DNA of 64,000 nt from Silvimonas soli (GCF_030035605.1 NZ_CP106736.1:3655001-3719000); one strand, 5' to 3'; shown: positions 17,108 to 26,108, counted from the stretch's first letter. Numbers and translations: made by a program. Notes: generated by a model not told the origin, from the sequence alone.

Positions 17108-17262
17108 CCGACAGTCGATTTGTAGAGAATGTGGGTTTTTTGCCCATAATTGGTAAAAAACAGTAAGAATTAATTTGCTGATTACAAATGAGTGACAGGA
17201 ATGTCGCGATAATCGGTGACATATTCACACTGATCGAATTTCGCGTAAGCGAAAGCTGACAA

Positions 17263-17291
17263 ATAAAAAACGCCCCGAGCTGGTCGGGGCG
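17263..17291 (-). terminator. Terminator after the decarboxylase gene
   Basis: On the minus strand CGCCCCGA, a 5-base loop and TCGGGGCG are followed by six T, about 90 bases beyond the decarboxylase stop. Confidence 0.85.
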
Positions 17292-17382
17292 CTGTGTTAA
17301 ACCAGGGCATTGCTGCTCCTGGTTTGTCATTTCCTGGTGCGAGTTAGCGCACTGGAATAATCAATGTATCGGGTTCAAAAAT

Positions 17383-19644
17383 TCAGTTCACGCAATCCAC
17401 GTAGTAGCTGGAAATACCGTTCTCCACGACATGCACCAGCCCGTGGATGTAGGTCTCAAAGCCAGGGAATTTCTGGTTGAATTCACGCGCAAATTTCAGG
17501 TAATCAACAATAGTCTTGTTGAACACTTCGCCCGGAATCAGCAGCGGAATGCCTGGCGGGTAGGGCGTGAGCATCACAGCGGTGATGCGGCCTTCCAGTT
17601 CATCCAGTGGCACGCGTTCGATATCGCGGTGCGCCATCTTGGCAAAAGCCTTGGCGGGCTTGAGCGCTGGCACCAGATCAGACAGATACATCTCGGTAGT
17701 CAGACGCGCTACATCGCGCGCTTTGTAGATGTCGTGAATCTGCTGGCACAACTCGCGCAGGCCAATGCGTTCGTACTGCGGGAATTGCTGGATGAACTCC
17801 GGCAGAATGCGCCACAGCGGCGCGTTCTTGTCGTAGTCGTCCTTGAACTGTTGCAGTGCGGTCAGCAGCGTGTTCCAGCGGCCCTTGGTAATGCCGATGG
17901 TGAACAGAATGAAGAACGAGTACAGACCAGTCTTTTCGATCACCACGCCGTGTTCGGCCAGATACTTGGAGACGATGGACGCCGGAATACCGGTTTCCGA
18001 GAAATCGCCTTCCATGTTCAGGCCCGGGGTAATGATGGTGGCCTTGATCGGATCAAGCATGTTGAAGCCTTCGGCCACATCGCCAAAGCCGTGCCAACGC
18101 TCGCCTGCTTTCAACATCCACGCATCACGGTGATCCAGGCCTTCGTCGGTCAGATCATCCGGGCCCCACACACTGAACCACCACGAATCACCATATTCTT
18201 CATCGACCTTGCGCATGGCGCGGCGGAAATCCAGCGCTTCGGCCAGCGATTCTTCGACTAGCGCGGTGCCACCAGGCGCTTCCATCATCGCCGCTGCCAC
18301 GTCGCAGCTGGCGATAATCGCGTACTGCGGGCTGGTGGAGGTGTGCATCAGATACGCTTCATTGAAGATATCGCGATCCAGCTTGGTCTCTTGCGCATCC
18401 TGCACCAGAATCTGCGAGGCCTGGCTCAAGCCAGCCAGCAGTTTGTGCGTGGATTGCGTCGAGAACACCATCGATTCTTTACAACGCGGACGACCTTCGC
18501 CAATGGCGTGGTAATCGCCGTAGAAATCGTGGAACGCGGCGTGCGGCAGCCAGGCTTCATCAAAGTGCAGCGTCTCGATCTTGCCATCCAGCAAGCCTTT
18601 GATCTCTTCGACGTTGTACATGATGCCGTCGTAAGTCGATTGCGTGATGGTCAGTACGCGCGGCTTTACGTCCGGGTCGGCTTCCAGCTTTTCGCGGCAG
18701 AACGGGTTGGCGAGCATCTTTTTACGGATGTTTTCCGGCTCGAACTCGCTGCGCGGAATCGGGCCGATGATGCCATAGTGATTGCGTGTCGGCATCAGGA
18801 ACACCGGCACCGCGCCAGTCATCATGATCGCGTGCAGGATCGACTTGTGGCAGTTGCGGTCCACCACCACGATATCGCCCGGGGCGACAGTGGAGTGCCA
18901 GACAATCTTGTTGGAAGTCGACGTGCCATTGGTCACGAAGAACAAATGGTCGGCGTTGAAAATGCGCGCGGCATTGCGTTCAGACGCTGCCACCGGGCCG
19001 GTGTGATCCAGCAACTGCCCGAGTTCATCCACTGCGTTACACACGTCAGCACGCAGCATGTTCTCACCAAAAAACTGGTGGAACATCTGGCCAACGGGCG
19101 ACTTCAGAAACGCTACGCCGCCGGAGTGACCCGGGCAATGCCAGCTGTACGAGCCGTCTTGTGCGTAATGCGTCAGCGCGCGGAAGAACGGCGGCGCCAG
19201 CGTATCCAGATACGACTTGGCTTCACGAATGATGTGGCGTGCCACGAACTCGGGCGTGTCTTCATGCATGTGAATGAAGCCATGCAGTTCACGCAGGATG
19301 TCATTCGGGATATGGCGAGCAGTGCGTGTTTCGCCATACAGATAAATTGGAATGTCCGGATTGCGGCGGCGGATTTCCGCCACAAAAGTGCGCAGACTGG
19401 TCAGCGCATGGTGCGTTTCCTCGACGCTGCCGCCGCCGAATTCCTCATCATCAATCGACAGAATAAAACCCGCAGCACGGCTTTGCTGCTGCGCGAACGA
19501 GGTCAGATCGCCATAACTGGTATAGCCGATGACATCCATGCCTTCGGTTTCGATGGCCGCAGCCAATTCACGAATACCGGAGCCGCTGGTGTTTTCCGAG
19601 CGGAAGTCTTCATCGATGATAACGAGGGGAAAATAAAATCGCAT
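17383..19644 (-). CDS. Orn/Lys/Arg decarboxylase class I
   Basis: A 753-residue PLP enzyme of the large inducible/biodegradative decarboxylase family, which removes CO2 from arginine, lysine or ornithine, consumes a proton and yields a polyamine. An N-terminal wing domain (about 1-130) precedes the catalytic core; the PLP lysine is about Lys401 in FSTQSTHKLLAG, with HFDEAWLPHAAFH before it. The length is closer to E. coli arginine decarboxylase AdiA than to LdcI or SpeC, but I cannot fix the substrate. I use ATG 19644 (MRFYFPLVIIDEDF), preceded by AAGGA; the TTG five codons earlier is rejected. No antiporter lies next to it. Confidence 0.9.
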   Translation of the reverse strand: MRFYFPLVIIDEDFRSENTSGSGIRELAAAIETEGMDVIGYTSYGDLTSFAQQQSRAAGFILSIDDEEFGGGSVEETHHALTSLRTFVAEIRRRNPDIPIYLYGETRTARHIPNDILRELHGFIHMHEDTPEFVARHIIREAKSYLDTLAPPFFRALTHYAQDGSYSWHCPGHSGGVAFLKSPVGQMFHQFFGENMLRADVCNAVDELGQLLDHTGPVAASERNAARIFNADHLFFVTNGTSTSNKIVWHSTVAPGDIVVVDRNCHKSILHAIMMTGAVPVFLMPTRNHYGIIGPIPRSEFEPENIRKKMLANPFCREKLEADPDVKPRVLTITQSTYDGIMYNVEEIKGLLDGKIETLHFDEAWLPHAAFHDFYGDYHAIGEGRPRCKESMVFSTQSTHKLLAGLSQASQILVQDAQETKLDRDIFNEAYLMHTSTSPQYAIIASCDVAAAMMEAPGGTALVEESLAEALDFRRAMRKVDEEYGDSWWFSVWGPDDLTDEGLDHRDAWMLKAGERWHGFGDVAEGFNMLDPIKATIITPGLNMEGDFSETGIPASIVSKYLAEHGVVIEKTGLYSFFILFTIGITKGRWNTLLTALQQFKDDYDKNAPLWRILPEFIQQFPQYERIGLRELCQQIHDIYKARDVARLTTEMYLSDLVPALKPAKAFAKMAHRDIERVPLDELEGRITAVMLTPYPPGIPLLIPGEVFNKTIVDYLKFAREFNQKFPGFETYIHGLVHVVENGISSYYVDCVN

Positions 19645-20230
19645 GCCAATGTCCTTCAAATAAAAACATTAGCGCTTCGGGCACGAGGCTTATAGGCGCA
19701 ACAACATAAAAATGGGCGCTAGGGTTGGCAACCTGTCGATTGAAGGTTGTGCAACCCATCCTCCGCATGGCGGCGGGTGGCGAGCAGTTGGGTTGTGACC
19801 ATGCAGCCGAAAAATCGTTGCAAAGTCACGCTGTCGCCGAGCCGGGGCCGGTCTGGGACGTCCTTGAAAGGCGCGTATATTAACGTGTTTTTTCGTGCTG
19901 AAAATGGCGAATTGATGAAATGTAAAACCAGGGGGATTTGTGGTGTGGTTTTTGCTGGTGTGGTTGATTAATTAAATGTTTTTGAAACATGGGGTTAGGG
20001 GCGGTTTTAGGTGGTGGGTTATTGCTGTGTTTTTTTCGTGGGATGAAGGTGGGTTTTGGTGTGGAAGGGTACGGTGAGGATCGATGGGGTTTTTGTGGTT
20101 GTGTATGGAGGCTGGTGGGAGGGTTTGGTAGGGCAGGTGTAACGGTCATTGCGATTTGGATATCGGCTTCGACGTCCGCTTCAAAAGCTTGTTTTATTAA
20201 TGCCTTGCGGCACGGGTGCTAAAGGCGTTT

Positions 20231-20305
20231 GATACCCGGTGGTGACCGGGGGCACGTTACTTTCTTTTGCGTCGCCAAAAGAAAGTAACCAAAGAAAAGG
20301 CGACC
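20231..20305 (+). repeat. Hairpin-bearing intergenic repeat, copy A
   Basis: It begins GATACCCGG and ends near AAGGCGACCC. Inside is a perfect 14-bp stem, GTTACTTTCTTTTG (20256-20269) with CAAAAGAAAGTAAC (20276-20289) and a 6-base loop. The same element occurs inverted at 20788-20865. I recall similar sequences scattered through beta- and gammaproteobacterial genomes. Confidence 0.8.
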
Positions 20306-20410
20306 CGACAGCGCAAGCGCAAACGGGGCCCAAAGTCAAAAGCCAAAACGAACCGTCTGTTTGCGAGGGTTCTTTACGCGGCTCCGCCGTTCCCTCGGTC
20401 GGCAGGAGCA

Positions 20411-20456
20411 TGGGTCTCCGGCTCTCGGTCGGCGTGGTTTGTGGTGTGGAGTGCCA
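20411..20456 (+). repeat. Dispersed repeat, copy 1 (partner 31467-31513)
   Basis: A segment starting TGGGTCTCCGGCTCTCGGTC is repeated at 31467, with 26 identical bases followed by about 20 that are mostly the same. Both copies lie in gene-free DNA. Confidence 0.75.
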
Positions 20457-20517
20457 GGGTTGGTTGCAACAGCAAAAGCAACGGCAAGAGCAAATCCCCG
20501 ATGCGCACCAATCATCT

Positions 20518-20624
20518 CGTCATTCCCGCGAATGCGGGAATCCAGCGGCTATCTTCGCCATGGCCGCCTCGCTGACACCACTGGATTTCCGCCAAGGGGG
20601 CCGCCTGGGCCGGGAATGACGAAA
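20518..20624 (+). repeat. dRS3-like inverted element
   Basis: It starts CGTCATTCCCGCGAATGCGG and ends GGGAATGACG, so its ends are inverted; GGAATCCAG and CTGGATTTCC are nested inside. The first arm contains ATTCCC-N8-GGGAAT, which fits the neisserial dRS3 consensus as I recall it. Confidence 0.6.
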
Positions 20625-20787
20625 TGGTGGATGACAGAGCTGGGTGAGGCATTGAATCACAATTGCTAGCCAACTGACGGTGTGCTTTTCCTCCCCTGCC
20701 CGACGCCCGCTTGCGGACTGGTTCGTCGACCCGCCGGGGCAATTTTGCGACAGCGCGGGTATCCAGCCGCAGGCTGGACGCCGGTTC

Positions 20788-20865
20788 GGGGTCGCCTTCT
20801 TTTTGGTGACTTTTTCTTGGCGAGGCAAGAAAAAGTCACGTGCGCCCCGGTCACTACCGGGTATC
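20788..20865 (-). repeat. Hairpin-bearing intergenic repeat, copy B (inverted)
   Basis: The reverse complement aligns along its length with copy A at 20231. Its stem is GTGACTTTTTCTTG / CAAGAAAAAGTCAC (20806-20819 and 20826-20839), also 14 bp with a 6-base loop; three stem positions differ from copy A and all three are compensated on the other arm. Confidence 0.8.
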
Positions 20866-20973
20866 AAAAAACACCGTGCCAGGCACTCGAGCTTTTTGAA
20901 GTTAACGAACCGCAGCACAGATCAAGCATCGCAAACCCGCCTGCCCAGTGGAACTGGAAACCTGAACCAGCGC

Positions 20974-22623
20974 CTACACCACTCCCGCCCGGTTCATTCC
21001 CCCCAGCACCGCTTTAATCGCCGCCGTCACAATATCGCTATCCACCCCCACGCCATACAACGTACGCCCATCCGCCACGCGCAACTCCACATAGCATGCG
21101 GCGCGGGCGTCTTCGCCGCTGCCCAGCGAATGCTCGTGGTATTCAACAATATGCGCTTTGCCATCCAGTGCCCGTACAAAGGCTTCCAGCGGACCTTTAC
21201 CTTCGCCGCGTAACTGAACCCGCTCACCGTTGACCGAGACTTCGGTATCCACTGCAATGCCACGTTCGCCCGCGTCACGCATGCGATGGCTGATGTATTG
21301 CCACGGCGCGGTGGTGTGCAGGTATTCGCTGGCGAATAAATCGTGGATATCGCTGGCGGTGACTTCGCGGCCGGTTTCGTCAGACACGCGCTGAATGGCG
21401 CGGCTGAATTCGATCTGCATGCGGCGCGGCATCTCAAAGCCGTATTCCTGCTGCAGGATGAAACTCACGCCGCCTTTGCCAGACTGGCTATTTACGCGGA
21501 TCACCGCGTCATACGTCCGGCCAATGTCGGCAGGATCAATCGGCAAGTACGGTACTTCCCAGAAGGTATCGGGCTTTTGCTGCGCCAGGCCTTTCTTGAT
21601 GGCGTCCTGATGCGAGCCGGAGAACGCGGTATGCACCAGATCGCCCGCATACGGATGCCGCGGATGAACCGGCAACTGGTTGCATTCCTCCACCACCTGC
21701 CGCACTTGATCGATATTGGAAAAATCCAGCCCCGGCGCGATGCCCTGACTGTACAGGTTGAGCGCCAGCGTCACCAGGTCCACGTTGCCGGTGCGCTCGC
21801 CGTTGCCAAACAAGCAACCTTCCACCCGGTCCGCGCCGGCCATCACGGCCAGTTCTGCCGCAGCCACCGCCGTGCCGCGGTCATTGTGCGGGTGCACTGA
21901 CAAAATAATGCTGTCGCGTTTTGCCAAGTTGCGGCTCATCCATTCAATCTGGTCGGCGTAGGTATTGGGCGTGGCCATTTCCACCGTGGCAGGCAGATTG
22001 ATGATCATTTTGCGCTGCGGCGTGGGTTGCCAGGCGTCGGCCACAGCGTTGCAGACTTCCAGTGCAAATTCGGGCTCGGTGGCGGAGAAGGTCTCGGGTG
22101 AATACTGGTAGACCCATTCGGTTTCTGGCCGCGCTTCAGTCAACTGCTTGATCAGGCGCGTGCCTTCCAGTGCCAGTTGTTTAACGCCTTCTCGATCCGT
22201 GCCGAAGACGATCTTGCGCCAGGCCGGGGCGATGGGGTTGTACAGGTGCACGATGGCCCGGCGTGCGCCAGCCAGCGAATCAATGGAGCGACGGATCAGG
22301 TCTTCGCGGGATTGGGTGAGCACCTCGATGGTCACGTCATCCGGGATCAGCTTTTCTTCGATCAGCTTGCGCACAAAATCAAAGTCAGTTTGCGATGCAG
22401 ACGGGAAGGCCACCTCGATCTCTTTCAGGCCGATATTCACCAGCGTCTGAAACATCTTCAGCTTTCTTTCCGCATCCATGGGGTCGATCAGCGCCTGGTT
22501 GCCATCGCGCAGATCGGTGCTCATCCAGATTGGCGGCGTGCTGATGCGTTGATTCGGCCAGGTGCGATCAGGCAAGGCAATAGGGGTGAAGGCTTGATAT
22601 TTGCGGGAGGGTTGCGTCAGCAT
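20974..22623 (-). CDS. leuA: 2-isopropylmalate synthase (long type)
   Basis: LeuA condenses 2-ketoisovalerate with acetyl-CoA, the first committed step of leucine synthesis. The 549-residue protein is of the longer type (as in Pseudomonas and actinobacteria), with an HMGL-like catalytic barrel (about 30-330; WMSTDLRDGNQALIDPM and the metal-binding HPHNDRGTAVAA) and a C-terminal LeuA regulatory domain (about 430-549) expected to bind leucine. I use ATG 22623 (MLTQPSRKYQAF), with GGAG 6 bases upstream; the ATG four codons earlier overlaps that site. It stands alone, away from leuBCD. Confidence 0.95.
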   Translation of the reverse strand: MLTQPSRKYQAFTPIALPDRTWPNQRISTPPIWMSTDLRDGNQALIDPMDAERKLKMFQTLVNIGLKEIEVAFPSASQTDFDFVRKLIEEKLIPDDVTIEVLTQSREDLIRRSIDSLAGARRAIVHLYNPIAPAWRKIVFGTDREGVKQLALEGTRLIKQLTEARPETEWVYQYSPETFSATEPEFALEVCNAVADAWQPTPQRKMIINLPATVEMATPNTYADQIEWMSRNLAKRDSIILSVHPHNDRGTAVAAAELAVMAGADRVEGCLFGNGERTGNVDLVTLALNLYSQGIAPGLDFSNIDQVRQVVEECNQLPVHPRHPYAGDLVHTAFSGSHQDAIKKGLAQQKPDTFWEVPYLPIDPADIGRTYDAVIRVNSQSGKGGVSFILQQEYGFEMPRRMQIEFSRAIQRVSDETGREVTASDIHDLFASEYLHTTAPWQYISHRMRDAGERGIAVDTEVSVNGERVQLRGEGKGPLEAFVRALDGKAHIVEYHEHSLGSGEDARAACYVELRVADGRTLYGVGVDSDIVTAAIKAVLGGMNRAGVV

Positions 22624-22994
22624 CACAAACTCCATTTATACAAAAAGTAGAATATTTGAGTGAATTCAAAAAGTTGGTGAGTTGAATTTATCGATAATAC
22701 GGACGTTAAGTCAAATTATTTTTGATTAAGTTGATTGATCATCTCAAATAACGCAATAAATTGGAATTATTTCTACGATATGTAGAATATTTTCCAGAAA
22801 ATTATCGGGAACCTGTCCGCTTGCCAAGCCCCTAATAGCAGGCCGGTTCTGTGCGCCGTGCTTTCGGCATCATCAAGTTCCGATCTATGGCTAGCCAGTT
22901 ATAGTGTTCAGGCATATCGCACTGGCTTAATCCCCAAAACTAAAAACGGTATCGCTATAGATATCAATGTCACCGCAACCGGAGATCCTCACAC
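22624..22994. other. AT-rich divergent control region (leuA / antiporter)
   Basis: This 371-base gap separates two divergent genes and is clearly AT-richer than its surroundings. It has an inverted repeat at 22771-22787 and a repeat of its right half at 22648-22658. No leucine-rich leader peptide or attenuator hairpin was found in front of leuA. Confidence 0.6.
22771..22787. promoter_or_regulatory. Candidate operator TTCTAC-N5-GTAGAA
   Basis: A 6-bp inverted repeat around a 5-base spacer. The sequence GTAGAATATTT, containing its right half, occurs here (22782-22792) and again at 22648-22658, 25 bases from the leuA start. It could be a binding site for a leuA regulator. Confidence 0.4.
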
Positions 22995-24677
22995 ATGCCG
23001 CATGACACCCCACTGATTGCCACGATTGTTGGCGGCCTGGTATTGGCATTCATTTTTGGTGCATTGGCCAACCGCATGCGCGTGCCGCCGCTGGTGGGTT
23101 ATCTGGTGGCTGGCGTCGTTGCCGGGCCGTTTACACCGGGCTTTGTGGCCGACCAGAGCTTGGCACCGGAATTGGCCGAAATCGGCGTGATTCTGCTGAT
23201 GTTTGGGGTAGGGCTGCATTTCTCGGTCAAGGATTTGCTGTCGGTCAAAGCCATTGCCATTCCGGGCGCGGTTGCGCAGATCGGTGTGGCGACCTTGCTC
23301 GGGATGGGTATGTCCTGGCTGGTGGGCTGGAGCTTTGGCGCCGGGCTGATCTTCGGGCTGGCGTTGTCGGTCGCCAGTACTGCCGTGCTGCTGCGGGCGC
23401 TGCAGGATCGGCACATTCTGGATAGCGACGAAGGCCGTATTGCCATTGGCTGGTTGATTGTCGAAGACATCGCCATGGTGCTGGTACTGGTGTTGATCCC
23501 CGCACTCGGTGGCGTATTGGGCGCGACCCATACGGGCGGTGTTGCTCACGGAGCGGCGGCGGGAAATATCTGGCTGACACTGGCCATCACCATTGGCAAG
23601 GTCATCGCCTTTGTGGGCGTGATGATGATTGTCGGGCGGCGGGTTATTCCGTGGTTACTGGCACGCATTGCCAGTACCGGTTCCAAGGAATTGTTCCGGC
23701 TGGCGGTGCTGGCGATTGCGCTGGGCTGCGCTTTCGGAGCGACGGTGGTGTTTGGTGTGTCGTTTGCGTTGGGCGCGTTTTTTGCCGGCATGATGATGAG
23801 CGAATCCGAGCTCTCGCACCGGGCGGCAGAAGAATCCCTGCCGCTGCGCGATGCCTTTGCCGTGCTGTTTTTTGTGTCGGTGGGCATGTTGTTCGACCCG
23901 TCGATTATCGTGCGCGAACCGCTGATGGTGCTGGCAACGCTGGCGATTATCCTGGTCGGCAAATCGGCGGCGTCGTTCATCATTGTGCTGCTGTTCAAGC
24001 GGCCGCTGAAAACGGCGTTGGTGATCTCGGCCAGCCTGGCGCAGATTGGCGAGTTCTCGTTTATCCTGGCCTCGCTGGGGATCGGCATGGGGATCTTGCC
24101 GCCTACCGGCAAAGACCTGATCCTGGCCGGGGCGATCTTGTCGATTCTGGTTAATCCGCTGTGCTTCAGTTTGTCGCCAGTGATTTATCGCTGGCTGGCC
24201 AAACGCTTTGGCTGGTCCACGCTGACGCTGGACGATGCCGCCAAAACAGGCGAAGAACGCAACCACACCGTGATTGTCGGCTATGGCCGGGTGGGTTCAA
24301 CTGCTGGCGAAAGTCTGCGCGAAGCACGGCAACCATTTGCGGTGATTGAAGCCAATGCAGAACTGATCTGGAAGTTGCGGGAGAAGCAAATCCCCGCGCA
24401 TTGCGCCAATGCGGTGGATGAAGACGCGCTCAGGGCGGTGCATGTCGAGCATGCCAACTGGTTGCTGCTCACGCTGCCCAATGCCTTTGAAGCGGCGCAT
24501 GTCATTGCGCTGGCCCGCGCGTTGAACCCGGCTATCCGCATTGTGGCGCGTGCACATTCAGACGCCGAGGTCGAATATCTGACTGAGCGCGGTGCGGATT
24601 ACACCATCATGGGCGAGCGAGAAATTGGCCTCGGCATGAGCGCACGGGTGATGTCAGGGCTACAGGCGGCGCACTGA
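22995..24677 (+). CDS. Kef/YbaL-type cation:proton antiporter
   Basis: A 560-residue CPA2-family inner-membrane transporter. Residues 1 to about 390 hold some 12 hydrophobic segments of the Na+/H+ exchanger fold (including FGVGLHFSVKDLL). About 415-555 is a cytoplasmic TrkA-N/RCK nucleotide-binding domain with VIVGYGRVGSTAGESLREA. The best match in E. coli would be YbaL; KefB/C are close alternatives. Likely role: K+ or Na+ efflux in exchange for protons, gated by nucleotide or glutathione adducts. It is divergent from leuA. Confidence 0.88.
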   Translation: MPHDTPLIATIVGGLVLAFIFGALANRMRVPPLVGYLVAGVVAGPFTPGFVADQSLAPELAEIGVILLMFGVGLHFSVKDLLSVKAIAIPGAVAQIGVATLLGMGMSWLVGWSFGAGLIFGLALSVASTAVLLRALQDRHILDSDEGRIAIGWLIVEDIAMVLVLVLIPALGGVLGATHTGGVAHGAAAGNIWLTLAITIGKVIAFVGVMMIVGRRVIPWLLARIASTGSKELFRLAVLAIALGCAFGATVVFGVSFALGAFFAGMMMSESELSHRAAEESLPLRDAFAVLFFVSVGMLFDPSIIVREPLMVLATLAIILVGKSAASFIIVLLFKRPLKTALVISASLAQIGEFSFILASLGIGMGILPPTGKDLILAGAILSILVNPLCFSLSPVIYRWLAKRFGWSTLTLDDAAKTGEERNHTVIVGYGRVGSTAGESLREARQPFAVIEANAELIWKLREKQIPAHCANAVDEDALRAVHVEHANWLLLTLPNAFEAAHVIALARALNPAIRIVARAHSDAEVEYLTERGADYTIMGEREIGLGMSARVMSGLQAAH

Positions 24678-24696
24678 GATTGCACTGATCACCACA

Positions 24697-24726
24697 TAGC
24701 CCGGATTGCCTTGCGAATCCGGGCTA
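24697..24726. repeat. REP-like hairpin, TAGCCCGGATT type
   Basis: TAGCCCGGATT and AATCCGGGCTA form an 11-bp stem with an 8-base loop. No T run follows, so it is REP-like rather than a classical terminator, though it sits where one is expected. Related CCGGAT/GGGCTAC text occurs at 31517-31632 and 52499-52535. Confidence 0.7.
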
Positions 24727-24751
24727 CGAATGAACAACTGGCGCGACCGGC

Positions 24752-25936
24752 TCAAACGTCTTTTAGCCGGTAGCAACATGCCAGCGCGGTAGCTACGCTG
24801 GCCACGGCCACATAAAACACCGCGTGATATCCCCAGACTTCGGCCACGCCACCCGCAATCGCCCCGGCAATCACTGAACCAGTACGAGTGCAGGTTGCAA
24901 ACAGCGTGGTGGCCATGCCGATCTGGCCGGGCATCAAATCCTGAAAGTACAGCATGCCGATCCCGGCAATGATGCCGATGAAAATGGCGTTAAGCAGTTG
25001 CATGCCGATCATGGCGTATTCGTTGGCGACCAGCGTCATGCCAATGTAGAAAAACACCCCGGCCGCTGTCGCGAAACGCATCATGCTGCGCTTGCCAAAA
25101 CGGCGGGTGTAATACCCGGCGATCAGCATGGACGGAATCTCTAGCCCGGCCGCAGTACCCATCAGCAAGCCCACGGTTTTTTCCGGCAAACCCAGCGTGT
25201 GGGTTATATACAGCGGCATGGTGATCAAATACATGCTGTTGCAGGTCCACATCAAAGTGCAGGCAATAAACAGCAAGCGCACCGCTGGATCGCGCCACCA
25301 GCTAACCCGCACATGATGAGCCGGGATGTGATGTTTTTGCGAAGGGATATCCGGTAAGGCTTTCCACACCAGCAACGCACAGCCCAGAAAAGCCAGCGCC
25401 GCGCCCAGGTACATGGCGGTAAAACCGTAACCAATGGCCAGGGCAAAGGCGAGCGGCGGGCCGATCACCCAGGCCAGCGAAACTTGCGCACGCAGGATGG
25501 AATTGAACATCACCGCTTCGCGTGCGGTGTGATCGGCATGTTCACGGGCCAGCGCAAACACTTGTGGGTTGCCGGTGCCGCCGAAGCTACCCAACAGCAC
25601 GCCCACGGTAATCAGCAACAGATAATGGCGATCAAACGCAAACAGGACGCAGCCCAGAGCGCCCAGAAAACAGCACCACACAATCAGCATGCGGCGGTTG
25701 CCGCCTTTGTCTGAGCGATGCGCCAGCCACTGGCTGACCATAATGCCGATCACTGCGCTGACGGTATAAAAGGTACCAACCAGAATCGGGCGTACGCCTA
25801 CTTCGCCGCTCAAGAACAAACTCAAGGTTGGGACTTGCAGGGCGCCGGCGGTGCCGGTGAGGAAAGCGACCACCAAAAAGACGATCGAGGCGAAATCAGG
25901 CTTTTGCCTGTAATACAAAGCAGTCAGGGCACGCAT
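24752..25936 (-). CDS. SetA-like MFS sugar efflux transporter
   Basis: A 394-residue, 12-helix major facilitator protein resembling the Set (sugar efflux transporter) group, whose members export sugars and sugar phosphate-stress analogues. Seen here: SQWLAHRSDKGGNRRMLI (the loop 2-3 motif with Asp-Lys-Gly) and GSFGGTGNPQVFALAREHA. I use ATG 25936 (MRALTALYYRQ); in-frame TTG and GTG lie upstream without better ribosome sites. No sugar gene is adjacent, so the substrate is open. Confidence 0.8.
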   Translation of the reverse strand: MRALTALYYRQKPDFASIVFLVVAFLTGTAGALQVPTLSLFLSGEVGVRPILVGTFYTVSAVIGIMVSQWLAHRSDKGGNRRMLIVWCCFLGALGCVLFAFDRHYLLLITVGVLLGSFGGTGNPQVFALAREHADHTAREAVMFNSILRAQVSLAWVIGPPLAFALAIGYGFTAMYLGAALAFLGCALLVWKALPDIPSQKHHIPAHHVRVSWWRDPAVRLLFIACTLMWTCNSMYLITMPLYITHTLGLPEKTVGLLMGTAAGLEIPSMLIAGYYTRRFGKRSMMRFATAAGVFFYIGMTLVANEYAMIGMQLLNAIFIGIIAGIGMLYFQDLMPGQIGMATTLFATCTRTGSVIAGAIAGGVAEVWGYHAVFYVAVASVATALACCYRLKDV

Positions 25937-26108
25937 CGGGGACACCGGCCAACAGGCCGGCAAGGTAACCGGTCAGGGCGAAGCAATTATTTTCAAAAGA
26001 AATCAAATGCGGAGTTTATTGAACTGACATGATTTGTGCACGGCTGTTTTTGGCACGGCTTGTCGTTGTGCTGTGTATGGGCGATAAGCGGCAGTGGCAG
26101 AGGTTGAT

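Larger units (their letters stand above)
19645..20973. other. 1.3-kb non-coding region with several repeat types
   Basis: No believable gene is present; the short open frames here read as low-complexity or repeat-derived peptides. From left to right it holds the decarboxylase upstream region, a strongly G+T-rich tract (about 19981-20160), one copy of a hairpin-bearing repeat (20231-20305), a segment shared with 31467-31513, a dRS3-like inverted element (20518-20624), and a second, inverted copy of the hairpin repeat (20788-20865). leuA ends at 20974. Confidence 0.75.

Noticed and set aside
18343..19695. 450-codon open frame on the plus strand opposite the decarboxylase
   Set aside because: It is rich in His, Arg and Gln, as antisense frames usually are here, with no recognisable domain. 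The minus-strand decarboxylase is certain.
19880..20149. 89-codon minus-strand frame rich in Pro, Lys, His and Asn
   Set aside because: It is the translation of the C-rich strand of a biased tract; no start signal and no protein-like pattern.
20239..21213. Several 75-180-codon frames in the gap before leuA
   Set aside because: They translate repeat DNA (for example the RKKVTKEKA-type text from the hairpin element), overlap one another, and run into leuA on the opposite strand.
22624..22994. Leucine attenuator or riboswitch before leuA
   Set aside because: No run of leucine codons in a small frame and no terminator/antiterminator pair could be made out.
24697..24726. Intrinsic terminator for the Kef-like gene
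   Set aside because: The stem is good but no T run follows, and the sequence belongs to the REP-like family, so I list it as a repeat.
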